This document shows, one piece after another, positions 52,544 to 60,970 of a DNA stretch of 64,000 nucleotides. This DNA comes from Muricoccus nepalensis (GTDB lineage Bacteria; Pseudomonadota; Alphaproteobacteria; Acetobacterales; Acetobacteraceae), in assembly GCF_006438825.1 (NCBI RefSeq), contig NZ_RCZP01000015.1, positions 18,619-82,618 of the forward strand, in the 5' to 3' direction. Each line of letters begins with the position of its first letter. Within the stretch, counting starts at the first letter, position 1. The translations under genes and the position numbers were made by a program. The notes below the pieces were generated by a model that saw only the letters and a program-made list of their open reading frames with translations, was not told the DNA's origin and searched no databases.

Positions 52544-54846
52544 CGGGCATTCGAGCCCTGCCCCGCACCCTGCCTCCTTTCGAGGACGAGAGCCTGTCCT
52601 CGCTCATCATGCGGAGTGCCCGGCTCTACCACTTCCGGGCTCCTATGAGGGTGCTCAAGCGCTCGAAGGTCCCTCACGCCTGGCTCGAGACCTTGGCAGC
52701 AATCAGGCCAGCTCCCAGGCTTGCGGAGGGGATCGCCTCGGTGCTGGGTGTTTCCGTCGCGACCCTGGATCGCTTGAGCGCATGGGGACCGTCTGACCGG
52801 ATGGCATCCATTCGCGGTGTTGAGGTCGGGCGGAACTATCTTCCCCACCGGTCGCGCCGCTCGTGCTCTGCCTGTCTTGCGGAAAGCCTGCACCACAGAG
52901 ACTGGTGGCAGGTCGGGGTAATCACGGCGTGCCCGCGGCATGCTCAGCCCCTTCTCCGAAACTGCCCGGGTTGCAGTAAGCCAATCTACTGGAGAGGCAG
53001 CGAGCTTGAGCGGTGCGGTTCACGGGAGTGCCGCTACGACCTCCGCTCGCATGTCTACGGTGGTCGTCCGGTACAGCTAGCCTGCTCCACCGGGTTGCTG
53101 GACCTCCTATCAGAGGGTAGCGGGGCAACCTTGGAGGGAAGCGGCCTCCCCTTTGGTCGGACGGTTGAGGTGGCTCACGCGGTCGGCACCTTCGTGCTGG
53201 GACGCCCCCGTCTGGGCTACGCGAGCTCTTTCGTTGCCGGTGACCCTGACCGGATTGCGGGGACGATGGAGATTGGATGGGCCGCCCTTCAGGACTGGCC
53301 GCAGGGCTTCCATTCTGCACTGGACCAGATGCGGGTCGGGGCCGAGAACCGCGGCAAGCATTTTGGTTTGGAACGGGAGTTCGGCGGTTTCTCAGAATGG
53401 CTGTCAAAGACGTCATCGGAGGAATGGGCACGGCCACTTCGTGATGCCTTCGGCCAATACCTCTCGGCGCAGCCCAGTCTTCGGACCACGCGCAGGGGAT
53501 TGGTCCGATATGGCGACCCGGAGGTGCTGCGGGGTGGCTACATGACAAGGAACGAGGCCGCGGATCTGCTGGATGTATCTTCCCAGACGATGATTGATCT
53601 CGCCGAGCGCGAGAACCTGTATGCGGTCGCACCGGTTGGAGCCGGAGTTCCGTCTCTCCTGAATGCCCGAGGCGTAGAGGAACTCCGGGCAAGGAAGGCG
53701 GCAACCCTGTTAAAGGAGGAAGCCTTTGCGCTCCTCGGAGTAGGCGTCAAAGCCTTTGACGGAATCCTGGGGCTCGATGTCCTAGAGATCCTACCCGAAG
53801 GAGAGCGCATCACTGTTCAGCGGATGTTCGTCAAATCGAGCATTGAGGGGCTGATTGCTCGCGTGAAGAGTAGGCTCACCCCAGCCCGAGCCGGAGCCAA
53901 GCTCCTCTCGTTCTCCCGGTGCGGTGGAGGTCGCGCGACAACAGATCTCCTCCGAGCTGTACTAGACGGCCGCCTTCGGCCGAGCGGCCTTGCTCGGAAG
54001 GCAGTGGGCCTCAGCGCGTTTCTCTTTGATCAACGTGACGTCGCAGCGGCTTTCCCGGCAGAACGGTCGACCCTCAACCTGTTGGAAGTTGCCGCCGAAC
54101 TCGGCGAGAATGGCCGAAGCGTGCGCGCATGGGCGCGCGCCGGGCTGCTACCCACGGAGAGGCGGGCGGGCTCGCTGGAGGCGGGTAGCCGGGTGACCTC
54201 CGAAGGCATTGCTCACTTCCGCAGGGAATACACGACGGCGACCGAGATCTCAGAGCGCGCAGCGACAACTCCGCGCTGGGCGACTCATCGCCTAGCTTTC
54301 CATGGCATCCAGCCCCTACTTTTCGAGGCCCGGACGGCCATTTACCCTAGGGACGTCATTACGGAAGATTTGCTTTCGAAGCTGAATGTTAAGAAGGGTG
54401 CCAGCAGTCCGTCGGAGCGCGCCGCCAAGTCTGCGGACCTCACCTGGCGGGTTGGTGAATGTGTGGCGGAGGATCTGGGCGTCCCACTTCAACGGGCTCG
54501 GAGTTCGCTTTTCCACACCGAGACAGGCACCTTGGTTCAGGTCATGGTGGGCCGTAGCCCACGCATTGGGGCGAGCTATGCTTTTCGCTTCAGCCTTGCC
54601 ATGCGGCAGAGTCTCGATGGAGCGCGGAAGGCTTGGTTAGCGCTCGCCCTGGCCGAGGGAAACTCTTTTATTCTGCTGCCCTGGTTGGAAGCGCGGAAGA
54701 TCATTGGAGGGGGTGAAAAGCCGCGGACGCTGTTCTTCCTCGCCGCGGATGGCCAGGGACGGGTGCGAGATGAACAGATGCGCTCCAGGCAGAAGTGGTT
54801 GCCTAGCCTCTCAACGGGTACCGAGAACCAACCAGTTCCACCGTAA
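52540..54846 (+). CDS. tniQ: TniQ/TnsD-like target selector, long form
   Basis: 768 aa, longer than most TniQ/TnsD proteins. The N-terminal TniQ domain has LPPFEDESLSSLIMRSARLY. A zinc-finger region near 107-167 shows CSACLAESLHHRDWW, ITACPRHAQPLLRNCPGC and ERCGSRECRYDL, a CxxC/CxxH/CxxC arrangement. At least two excisionase or MerR-like helix-turn-helix motifs follow: RNEAADLLDVSSQTMIDLAE near 335 and LLEVAAELGENGRSVRAWAR near 515. The C-terminus is unrecognised. TnsD proteins recognise a specific chromosomal site, so the added motifs probably define the target. It is the last gene of the transposition operon. Confidence 0.88.
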   Translation: MTGIRALPRTLPPFEDESLSSLIMRSARLYHFRAPMRVLKRSKVPHAWLETLAAIRPAPRLAEGIASVLGVSVATLDRLSAWGPSDRMASIRGVEVGRNYLPHRSRRSCSACLAESLHHRDWWQVGVITACPRHAQPLLRNCPGCSKPIYWRGSELERCGSRECRYDLRSHVYGGRPVQLACSTGLLDLLSEGSGATLEGSGLPFGRTVEVAHAVGTFVLGRPRLGYASSFVAGDPDRIAGTMEIGWAALQDWPQGFHSALDQMRVGAENRGKHFGLEREFGGFSEWLSKTSSEEWARPLRDAFGQYLSAQPSLRTTRRGLVRYGDPEVLRGGYMTRNEAADLLDVSSQTMIDLAERENLYAVAPVGAGVPSLLNARGVEELRARKAATLLKEEAFALLGVGVKAFDGILGLDVLEILPEGERITVQRMFVKSSIEGLIARVKSRLTPARAGAKLLSFSRCGGGRATTDLLRAVLDGRLRPSGLARKAVGLSAFLFDQRDVAAAFPAERSTLNLLEVAAELGENGRSVRAWARAGLLPTERRAGSLEAGSRVTSEGIAHFRREYTTATEISERAATTPRWATHRLAFHGIQPLLFEARTAIYPRDVITEDLLSKLNVKKGASSPSERAAKSADLTWRVGECVAEDLGVPLQRARSSLFHTETGTLVQVMVGRSPRIGASYAFRFSLAMRQSLDGARKAWLALALAEGNSFILLPWLEARKIIGGGEKPRTLFFLAADGQGRVRDEQMRSRQKWLPSLSTGTENQPVPP

Positions 54847-55183
54847 GGTGCTGAAGACTGTGTTGCCTGTTATGGAGATAGGATGGTTGTTGCTTACGAT
54901 TTCCCTAGCTTCCGGAGCCGATATCTGATTCCGGACCAGACCTTTTCTTCAATTTCCTATCCGCACAAGCGGGTCACGCGGAGGCTCATTGCGAGTTTCC
55001 GATCCCGGCTGGCATGGCCATTCTTGGTGGGGGGTGGCAGGACTTCTGACTTGGCACGGATCGCGCGAGTGACAGTCAGTGGTAGGCAGCTTGCTCTTAG
55101 AGCCTGTTTGAGCGGTGTTATACTAACCGCCTTGGCCGTTAACCGGTTCCGACCCAGAGCAGTCCTTCAGCCCAAGCGGTTGG
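54847..55183. other. Region after tniQ, with IS5-type end
   Basis: No supported gene. It includes the 17-bp inverted repeat at 55099-55115. Cargo genes and the second transposon end should lie downstream of tniQ if the element is intact. Confidence 0.4.
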
Positions 55184-55531
55184 CTAGCTCCAAAAGGTCC
55201 AGACGGTGCCTAGCAAACCGATGCCGACAAGGCTCCAGCCGCATCGCCGGTAATAGCGCATGGGGGACCGGTTACGATTTTCGGCCTCTTGAGTAGCGGC
55301 TCGCTCCTCTGGTGATCGCCCTTTCACCCCACGGGCCTCAAACACCGCCCGCCCCCAGGTTGGCGCATGGTCGGACAGTTCTGCCCGCACGCAGATCATG
55401 GTGGTGAGAAGGCCAAGGATCAGAACACCAGGGAAGCCCAGCGCCCACACGACGCAGAAGGCGAGGGCGATCAGAGCAAAAATACCAATCCACGCCATAC
55501 CATTGCCGATGTCCTGCGATGTAAGGCGCAT
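55184..55531 (-). CDS. Small two-helix membrane protein
   Basis: About 115 aa from the ATG at 55531; a start at 55576 is less likely because it places extra residues before the hydrophobic part. Two segments are hydrophobic: MAWIGIFALIALAFCVVW plus LGFPGVLILGLLTTMI, and GWSLVGIGLLGTVWTFW at the C-terminus. A charged loop (RGVKGRSPEERAATQEAENR) lies between them. No family is recognised. A conserved-looking intergenic motif lies about 60 bases upstream. Confidence 0.6.
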   Translation of the reverse strand: MRLTSQDIGNGMAWIGIFALIALAFCVVWALGFPGVLILGLLTTMICVRAELSDHAPTWGRAVFEARGVKGRSPEERAATQEAENRNRSPMRYYRRCGWSLVGIGLLGTVWTFWS

Positions 55532-55592
55532 TGGATCGCTCCTTAGAAACCAGCGGAACTGTGGAGGAGCGAGCAATATCGGTGCAACGCCT

Positions 55593-55615
55593 GCTCACCA
55601 CCCTACCCAGTGTTA
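55593..55615. repeat. Intergenic motif copy 1
   Basis: GCTCACCACCCTACCCAGTG (start of the copy) lies about 60 bases upstream of the small membrane protein gene on the minus strand. Confidence 0.45.
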
Positions 55616-55660
55616 GCCCTCGGTCGAGCAGGGTACCGCGGCAGGCGACCCGGAGCAGAC

Positions 55661-56260
55661 TTACGTCCGACCGCCGTGTGTTTGCTCCTGCTGCATCGCG
55701 AAGGCATCTACAGCCCAAGCTTTTCCCGGTTTGAGATACAGCTGTGTTGCATCAAGCCAGTCTGCCAGAGACATCAGCCGGAGGCCGCGCGGCTCGGACC
55801 ATCCTTGGGCCTCAGAGACGAATGGCACACCGTCATCCGGACGGCGGACGATCTGAACGACATGCGTGATCCCGCGAGGACGAGGGTGATTAGCGGCCCA
55901 AGCACCGCCACCCTGTTGCAGCCCTACCGTGGCGTAGGGCGGAAGAGTATCGAGGCCGATCTCGCCACCTTCCAGGATAGAACCGGACCGGCGTTCAAGC
56001 ACCTCGGTCATGCGGTCCGACCACGTGTGGACGTCGGTGAAATCCTGAGCGCTGAACGCTTCAGCGCCTGTTGTGACGTTCACTGCCTCCATTCCTGTGG
56101 AGAGAAGCAGCGCGACCCAGCCCGAGCAGTCAATAACTGGGGGAACAGCATCAAGTCCGTTTGCCTTAATTCCTGCCTTATAACCTACGCTGCCGGTGTG
56201 GCGCTCGACGAGCCTCCACATCGCAGTACCCGCGGCTGCGAGCCTTAGGGATCGTCTCAT
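55661..56260 (-). CDS. NlpC/P60-like cysteine peptidase or amidase
   Basis: About 199 aa from the ATG at 56260. The nucleophile motif VIDCSGWVALLL (Cys about 46) and a later His in RGITHVVQIVRR match the Cys/His pattern of NlpC/P60 enzymes, which hydrolyse peptidoglycan peptides. No clear signal peptide is visible, although MRRSLRLAAAGTAMWRL is weakly amphipathic. The same motif as at the neighbouring gene lies about 55 bases upstream. Confidence 0.6.
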   Translation of the reverse strand: MRRSLRLAAAGTAMWRLVERHTGSVGYKAGIKANGLDAVPPVIDCSGWVALLLSTGMEAVNVTTGAEAFSAQDFTDVHTWSDRMTEVLERRSGSILEGGEIGLDTLPPYATVGLQQGGGAWAANHPRPRGITHVVQIVRRPDDGVPFVSEAQGWSEPRGLRLMSLADWLDATQLYLKPGKAWAVDAFAMQQEQTHGGRT

Positions 56261-56312
56261 ATCGGCGCTCCGTCCTGACAACTGCGTCCTGACCCTACGG
56301 CCGCAAAGGACC

Positions 56313-56335
56313 GCTCCCCACCCTGCCCAGCGCTA
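56313..56335. repeat. Intergenic motif copy 2
   Basis: GCTCCCCACCCTGCCCAGCG lies about 53 bases upstream of the NlpC/P60-like gene on the minus strand, at nearly the same distance as copy 1. Confidence 0.45.
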
Positions 56336-56467
56336 TCTCCGGCAGGGGGAGCTATCTTTGGACCCGACCCAGAACTGAGTCTTGCACCGAAACAGCGGGG
56401 TTGCCCGGCTCGTTGCCAGCGGGGCATGCTTCTCTTCAGCGGGGCAGACCAGAAGGATTCAGCCGCG

Positions 56468-56857
56468 ATGAAGTGCCTGCGCATCTACGCCAGCGCCGAT
56501 GGGGAGTCGCACTTCGACGAAGTCGAATTGCCAACGACGAAGAGGTCGGTTCATCCTGATGCTGTGCCGTTCGACGTTACCACCAGTTATCCGGCGTCTC
56601 GCGTCCGCATCACCCATATCCCAGCGGGCATGCGCGAGGTTGCTTGGCACAGGGTCCCGGACCCGGTGCTTCCGATTCGGCTGGATGGTTCGGTAGAATA
56701 CGAGACGAGCGATGGAGAGGTGCGCCACGTTCAAGCTGGTAGCTTCGTGCTGGTAGAGGACACGCACGGCAAGGGACATCTGTCACGCCACTCCCAAGAG
56801 GCGCAGACTGTTATTTGGATCTCGCTACCTAATGGCCTTGAGTTGCCGCCCGCCTAA
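56468..56857 (+). CDS. Cupin-fold protein
   Basis: About 129 aa from the ATG at 56468; an ATG at 56426 is also open. It contains VRITHIPAGMREVAWHRVPD, then LPIRLDGSVEYETSDGEV and VQAGSFVLVEDTHGKGHLSR, the two-motif pattern of a single-domain cupin. Metal-binding His and Glu are partly kept. Such proteins are often unspecified isomerases or binding proteins; the substrate is unknown. Confidence 0.7.
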   Translation: MKCLRIYASADGESHFDEVELPTTKRSVHPDAVPFDVTTSYPASRVRITHIPAGMREVAWHRVPDPVLPIRLDGSVEYETSDGEVRHVQAGSFVLVEDTHGKGHLSRHSQEAQTVIWISLPNGLELPPA

Positions 56858-56938
56858 TCAGTTCGTAGGGCTACTGCTAGCCTCACCCTTAGCGGTCCTT
56901 AGACTTGCGGCGCATGGCCTAGCGTTCATGATCTATCC

Positions 56939-57526
56939 ATGAGGATTTGCTTCTTCGGCGATAGCTTCGTGAACGGCACGGGCGATGATGACTGCCTGGG
57001 TTGGCCCGGTCGTCTCTGCGCCGAGGCACGGTCGCGCGGTCGCGACGTCACGATGTACAACCTCGGTATTCGTCGAAATACCTCTGGTGATATAGCCGGT
57101 CGATGGGAAGGTGAGGCCGCAGCACGCCTTCCGCCCGAGCACGATGGCCGCCTAGTCTTCTCCTTCGGAGTGAACGACTGCGTTCTAGAAGATGGCCGTC
57201 CCCGGGTGCCCGAGGAGCAATCACTGGCAAACGCGCGCACGCTCCTGACACGGGCTCGGGCAACGCGGCCCACCCTAATGATTGGCCCGCCCTGTACCGG
57301 TGAAGCATCCATGAACGAAAGGGTGGGACGTTTGTCCGACCGCTTGGGACCGATCTGCCAGGAGCTATCCGTGCCCTTCCTGCCGATCTTCCCTCGCCTG
57401 ACGGGCGTGGAGGTCTGGCGGGATGAAGCGCGGCGGGGAGATGGCATTCACCCCAATCGCGGCGGCTACGCGTTGATCTACGATGCTATCCTTCACTGGC
57501 AGCCCTGGCGCGAGTGGGTGGTCTAG
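56939..57526 (+). CDS. SGNH/GDSL hydrolase
   Basis: 195 aa. The block I motif is FFGDSFVNGTG with Ser 9 as the nucleophile. Block II is YNLGIRRNTSG, block III is FGVNDC, and block V is RRGDGIHPNRGGY with the catalytic Asp and His. No signal peptide, so it is cytoplasmic. The family hydrolyses esters of many kinds. It is followed directly by the IS5 transposase on the opposite strand. Confidence 0.88.
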   Translation: MRICFFGDSFVNGTGDDDCLGWPGRLCAEARSRGRDVTMYNLGIRRNTSGDIAGRWEGEAAARLPPEHDGRLVFSFGVNDCVLEDGRPRVPEEQSLANARTLLTRARATRPTLMIGPPCTGEASMNERVGRLSDRLGPICQELSVPFLPIFPRLTGVEVWRDEARRGDGIHPNRGGYALIYDAILHWQPWREWVV

Positions 57527-57530
57527 GTCC

Positions 57531-57551
57531 ACTCACCACCCTGAGCGGTCA
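57531..57551. repeat. Intergenic motif copy 3, cut short
   Basis: ACTCACCACCCTGAGCGGTC keeps only the first 12 bases of the motif, then joins the left side of the IS5 transposase. It may mark where the IS entered or recombined. Confidence 0.35.
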
Positions 57552-57570
57552 TCCACCAGGGCGATTGGTA

Positions 57571-58221
57571 TTATGCTGGATTGATCAAGGCTTCGGTGGC
57601 GGCGAAGACGGCCGCGCACTCAATCCTGGCGGTGGCCACGTCCAGGCGCCCTGCGCGGTCGCGTAGCAGGCCATCCCAGTGGGTGAGCCAGCCGAAGCTG
57701 CGTTCCACGACCCAGCGTCGCGGCAGCAACGCAAACCCCTTTTGTCCTGGCGTTCGGGTGACGATCTCGTGGCGCATGCCGTGCAAATTGGACCAGACCT
57801 GACAGCGTTCCGCGGTGAAGGCGCCGTCGAGGATCGCCACGCGCAATCTCGGCCACGCCGCTTTGCCGTCATCCAGTGCAGTCAGTGTGTCCCGCTCCTG
57901 CACAGAGGCCGGAACCACGGCGACCGCTAGCCAGTGCCCTTCCGCGTCGACCAGCGCCACGCGCTTGGCAGCGTCATAGCCGCACGCCCCGCGCACGGGG
58001 AGGCACTTCACCGTCTGTGTGTCGATGATCGCCAGCCGTGGCTGCGGCCTGCGCCCCACAGCCCGGCGGCGTAGCTGTGCCAGATCGTGCATCATCCGCT
58101 CGAACAAGCCCAACGACTGCCAGCGCCGGAACCAGCCATAGACCGTCGGCATTCCAGATGGCAGCGCCCGCCACCCGCCGCCCACCCGAAGGTGCCAGGC
58201 GATTGCCCGCACGACAGCCAC
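57571..58221 (-). CDS. IS5-family transposase, N-terminally altered
   Basis: 217 aa from a GTG. The DDE core is clear: RLAIIDTQTVKCLPVRGACG, then GYDAAKRVALVDAEGHWLAV, LRVAILDGAFTAERC, and RRWVVERSFGWLTHWDGLLR. The N-terminal segment that should precede AIAWHLRVGGGWRAL is in another frame; a stop interrupts the frame about 27 bases upstream of the GTG. A frameshift near 58220 is likely, so the enzyme may be defective. Confidence 0.82.
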   Translation of the reverse strand: MAVVRAIAWHLRVGGGWRALPSGMPTVYGWFRRWQSLGLFERMMHDLAQLRRRAVGRRPQPRLAIIDTQTVKCLPVRGACGYDAAKRVALVDAEGHWLAVAVVPASVQERDTLTALDDGKAAWPRLRVAILDGAFTAERCQVWSNLHGMRHEIVTRTPGQKGFALLPRRWVVERSFGWLTHWDGLLRDRAGRLDVATARIECAAVFAATEALINPA

Positions 58222-58576
58222 CGTCGGCGTTGCTCCGCCGCTTCTCGGTCAATCCGCACGCTCCAGCCAGCGCGCCACCTCCCGCACGGCATGCCAAGAG
58301 ACTACCTGTTTCAGGCACGCCGCATGGCGAGCCCGATGGTTGATCCGCTTTGCGGCTCAACCCGTCCACATCTCTCCCACCCTTCCGCCCCGCCAGGCAG
58401 CTCACGGTGTTCACCTTAGGAGAAGATGGGGGCGGACGGCTGAGGGCCGCTCAAACAGGCTCTTAGATCGCGAACTGGTCGTTCCTGCTGCTGGTCAGCA
58501 TGCTGACGGACGAGCGGCAATGGTGATGACGCCGCAAGGAGCAGGGGGGCCGTCGTCGGGCTAACCCCAAGTAGCC

Positions 58577-59026
58577 CTATGGTCGGCGAATTTCGAAGTA
58601 GGTCTTCCCTCCTCGCTGGAACCCAGCGGCTTCATAGAAGCCCAATGTAGCTTCCATTCTCGAACTGGTCGCGAGCATGACCTTGTAGCAGTCGGCGCTC
58701 CATGCCCGATTGATCGCAGCATGAAGCACGGCGCGACCTAAGCCGGTCCTGCGATGGTCACCGTGGGTCACGACGTTCTCTATGACGCCATAGGGTCGAG
58801 CCCCACGGGTTAGATTGGGGATGATCGCGAGCGTGCAGGACGACACGAGCACCCCTCCTACGTCCGCCACAAAGGGGATGGTCACGCTCGATGAGAGGAG
58901 AGCCGACCAAGCTGCCTCAGCAGCGGCAGGCTCTGCCGGTGATTCATCAGGATGCAAGTAGCCGTACAGGGCAAGGACTCCGGGCAAGTCGGCCAGACGT
59001 GCAGGACGGATATCAGGCTCAGACAT
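58577..59026 (-). CDS. GNAT-family N-acetyltransferase
   Basis: About 149 aa from the ATG at 59026. The start IRPARLADLPGVLALY and the acetyl-CoA-binding motif DHRRTGLGRAVLHAAI are typical of GNAT enzymes, followed by CYKVMLATSSRMEATLGFYE and GFQRGG. The substrate is not predictable. Confidence 0.88.
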   Translation of the reverse strand: MSEPDIRPARLADLPGVLALYGYLHPDESPAEPAAAEAAWSALLSSSVTIPFVADVGGVLVSSCTLAIIPNLTRGARPYGVIENVVTHGDHRRTGLGRAVLHAAINRAWSADCYKVMLATSSRMEATLGFYEAAGFQRGGKTYFEIRRP

Positions 59027-59435
59027 AAGCCGGATGCTACAGAGACGGACAGGCGAAGTCTGCAAGCTACTCCACCCGGCGCGAGAGCCCTGCGGCCGGG
59101 AGGCTACCTTGGCAGGTGCCCCCGAGCAGACATCTTATCCACCAAGGTTGGTGAAATTGCGAAGCCGCACCGAGCGGTTTAGTAGCAGCATCACATCAAG
59201 AGTTGGGTAGACGCCCGACGCCAATCCACCTGCCCAGGCAAGGTGGCGCTTCCGCGAGGGGGGATGTGGCCAGACCGGCAACCAAACGGGTCACAGCCAC
59301 CGCGTCTGCCCTGCTTAGTGCAACGGAGGGTGGAGTGGCACGCGGAACTCAAACTTCTTTCGATGTCCTCAGTCACAGCCCGGCCCGGCATGCCGAAAGT
59401 CTGAGCGGGACCGCATCGATCCTCGTCCGGAAGCC

Positions 59436-60179
59436 ATGCTGATGCGCATCGCCGTTCTCGCTGACGCCCACGGCAACCTGCTCGCCCTGGAAGCCGTGCT
59501 GTCTGACCTGCGCGCACAAGCACCCGACCTCGTCGTCAACCTGGGCGACTTGGTCACCGATCCCTTCGACCCAGTAGGCAGCGCCGACGTGCAGATCGCT
59601 CTGGGATGCCCAACCTTGGCTGGCAATCACGAACGCAACCTCCTGGAAGGCGATGACGCCAGCAGTTCGGTCGCCTTCGCACGCCCTCTGCTGTCGGCGG
59701 CGCACATGGCCTGGATTGGAACTCTGCCGACGACCTTGCGGCTTGCTGATGGTGAGGTGTTCGCCTGCCACGGCAGCCCCGCTGGCGGCGATCTCGACTA
59801 CCTACTCGAGGACGTGGGGAGCGGCCAGGCAGTTCTCGCTCCTGAGGACGCGATTCTGACGCGGCTGGCAGGCATCGGCTCCGCATGCCTCGTCCTGTGC
59901 GGCCACACGCACGTGCCCCGCGCTGTTAGGATCGGCGACGTCACGGTGGTGAACCCCGGCAGCGTCGGGATGCCCGCCTATACGGATGATAGCCCAGTCC
60001 CGCACGCGATCGAGACCGGAGCGCCGCACGCCCGTTATGCCATGGTTACGCGCGAGCCAGGTGGGGCATGGTCGGCCGACCTACGCGCCGTCACCTACGA
60101 ATGGGACCACGCAGCGCAGCAGGCACGGATGAATGGCAAGCTGAGCGTGGCACGCTGGACAGCGACAGGGCGGGTTTAA
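59436..60179 (+). CDS. Metallophosphoesterase
   Basis: 247 aa from the ATG at 59436 (a second ATG at 59442). All five blocks are present: VLADAHGNL (Asp 10, His 12), VNLGDLVTDP, AGNHERN, FACHGSP and LCGHTHVP, then NPGSVGMP. This is the YfcE/DNA-repair-phosphoesterase-like class that uses two metal ions. The substrate is unknown. Confidence 0.9.
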   Translation: MLMRIAVLADAHGNLLALEAVLSDLRAQAPDLVVNLGDLVTDPFDPVGSADVQIALGCPTLAGNHERNLLEGDDASSSVAFARPLLSAAHMAWIGTLPTTLRLADGEVFACHGSPAGGDLDYLLEDVGSGQAVLAPEDAILTRLAGIGSACLVLCGHTHVPRAVRIGDVTVVNPGSVGMPAYTDDSPVPHAIETGAPHARYAMVTREPGGAWSADLRAVTYEWDHAAQQARMNGKLSVARWTATGRV

Positions 60180-60217
60180 GAGATGCGAGGGTGATGCTGA
60201 CGAGTCACGGAGAGCTT

Positions 60218-60240
60218 GCTCACCACTTTACCTGACTTGA
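60218..60240. repeat. Copy of the intergenic CTCACCACCCT-like motif
   Basis: GCTCACCACTTTACCTGACT at 60218 resembles the motif at 55593, 56313 and 57531. See the corresponding finding for the consensus. Confidence 0.35.
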
Positions 60241-60354
60241 GGCCCAGTCGGGCACCTAACGCCGGTCCAACCCGCTGCAGGCCTTCCGAGTGCATCTCGC
60301 GCAATCCGCCTCGATGACGGCATGATCACCGCTGGACCAAGCCAGTGGATAGCT

Positions 60355-60953
60355 ATGCACACGCTGCATTTTATCACACACCCGGAAGCAGTCATTGACC
60401 GTCCATCCCGGTGCCGGACTGTCCGCTGTCTCCAGAGGGCATCCGCCGGATGGGCGTGGCGCTGGAGCGGCCCTGGCTGAGCCGAGTGGGCTCGGTGATC
60501 AGCAGCGCCGAGCGCAAGGCCACGGATGCCGTTCGGCTGGTGGCGGATCACTTCGGCCTCTCGCCGGTGGTTGTCGCGGAAATGGGTGAGAACGACCGCT
60601 CGGCGACTGGCTATCTACCCAAGGCAGAGTTCGAAGCGACCGCCAACCTCTTCTTCGCGCACCCAGAGGAGAGCGTGCGTGGGTGGGAGCGAGCCATCGA
60701 TGCGCAGCGCCGGATCGTCGCCGCGGTGGAGCGCGTCGTCGCCGGGGCACCCGAGAGCGGGGACATCGCTGTCATCTCCCACGGCGGGGTTGGGGCGCTC
60801 CTTCTCTGCCATCTCAATGATGTGCCGATAAGCCGGTCCGAAGAGGAGCCGAATACAGGAGGAAGATGTGTCTACTCCTTTGATATGGACACCCGCACCC
60901 TACTCTCCGACTGGCGCCTGATTGAAGATTATACCAACCGCCCTGGTGAATGA
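60355..60953 (+). pseudogene. Histidine phosphatase family protein, one-base frameshift
   Basis: From ATG 60355 the sequence reads MHTLHFITHPEAVID, the usual start of a histidine phosphatase (catalytic His in FITH). After base 60399 the frame must shift by one to continue as PSIPVPDCPLSPEGIRRM. The shift equals loss of one C in GACCG (expected GACCCG). The rest of the protein is intact, with VISSAERKATDAV and AVISHGGVGALLL, the second catalytic His. A GTG at 60411 gives a truncated frame. Either a recent mutation or a sequence error. Confidence 0.75.
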
Positions 60954-60970
60954 TCAGTCGCGACCGATGC

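Larger units (their letters stand above)
55100..58462 (-). mobile_element. IS5-type inverted repeats bounding a 3.36-kb unit
   Basis: AGAGCCTGTTTGAGCGG at 55099-55115 is matched by its exact inverse at 58447-58463. TTA flanks both termini (55097-55099 and 58463-58465), like a 3-bp target duplication of IS5-family elements. The IS5 transposase lies at the right side. Between it and the left repeat are four ordinary genes, so this is either an IS carrying passengers or a composite transposon whose left IS was mostly deleted. Confidence 0.6.

Noticed and set aside
54883-55296. 137-codon frame after tniQ
   Set aside because: Low-complexity basic sequence that crosses the IS5 inverted repeat; no start signal or motif.
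57974-58414. Separate minus-strand gene before the IS5 transposase
   Set aside because: More likely the shifted N-terminal region of the transposase or a shadow frame than an independent gene.
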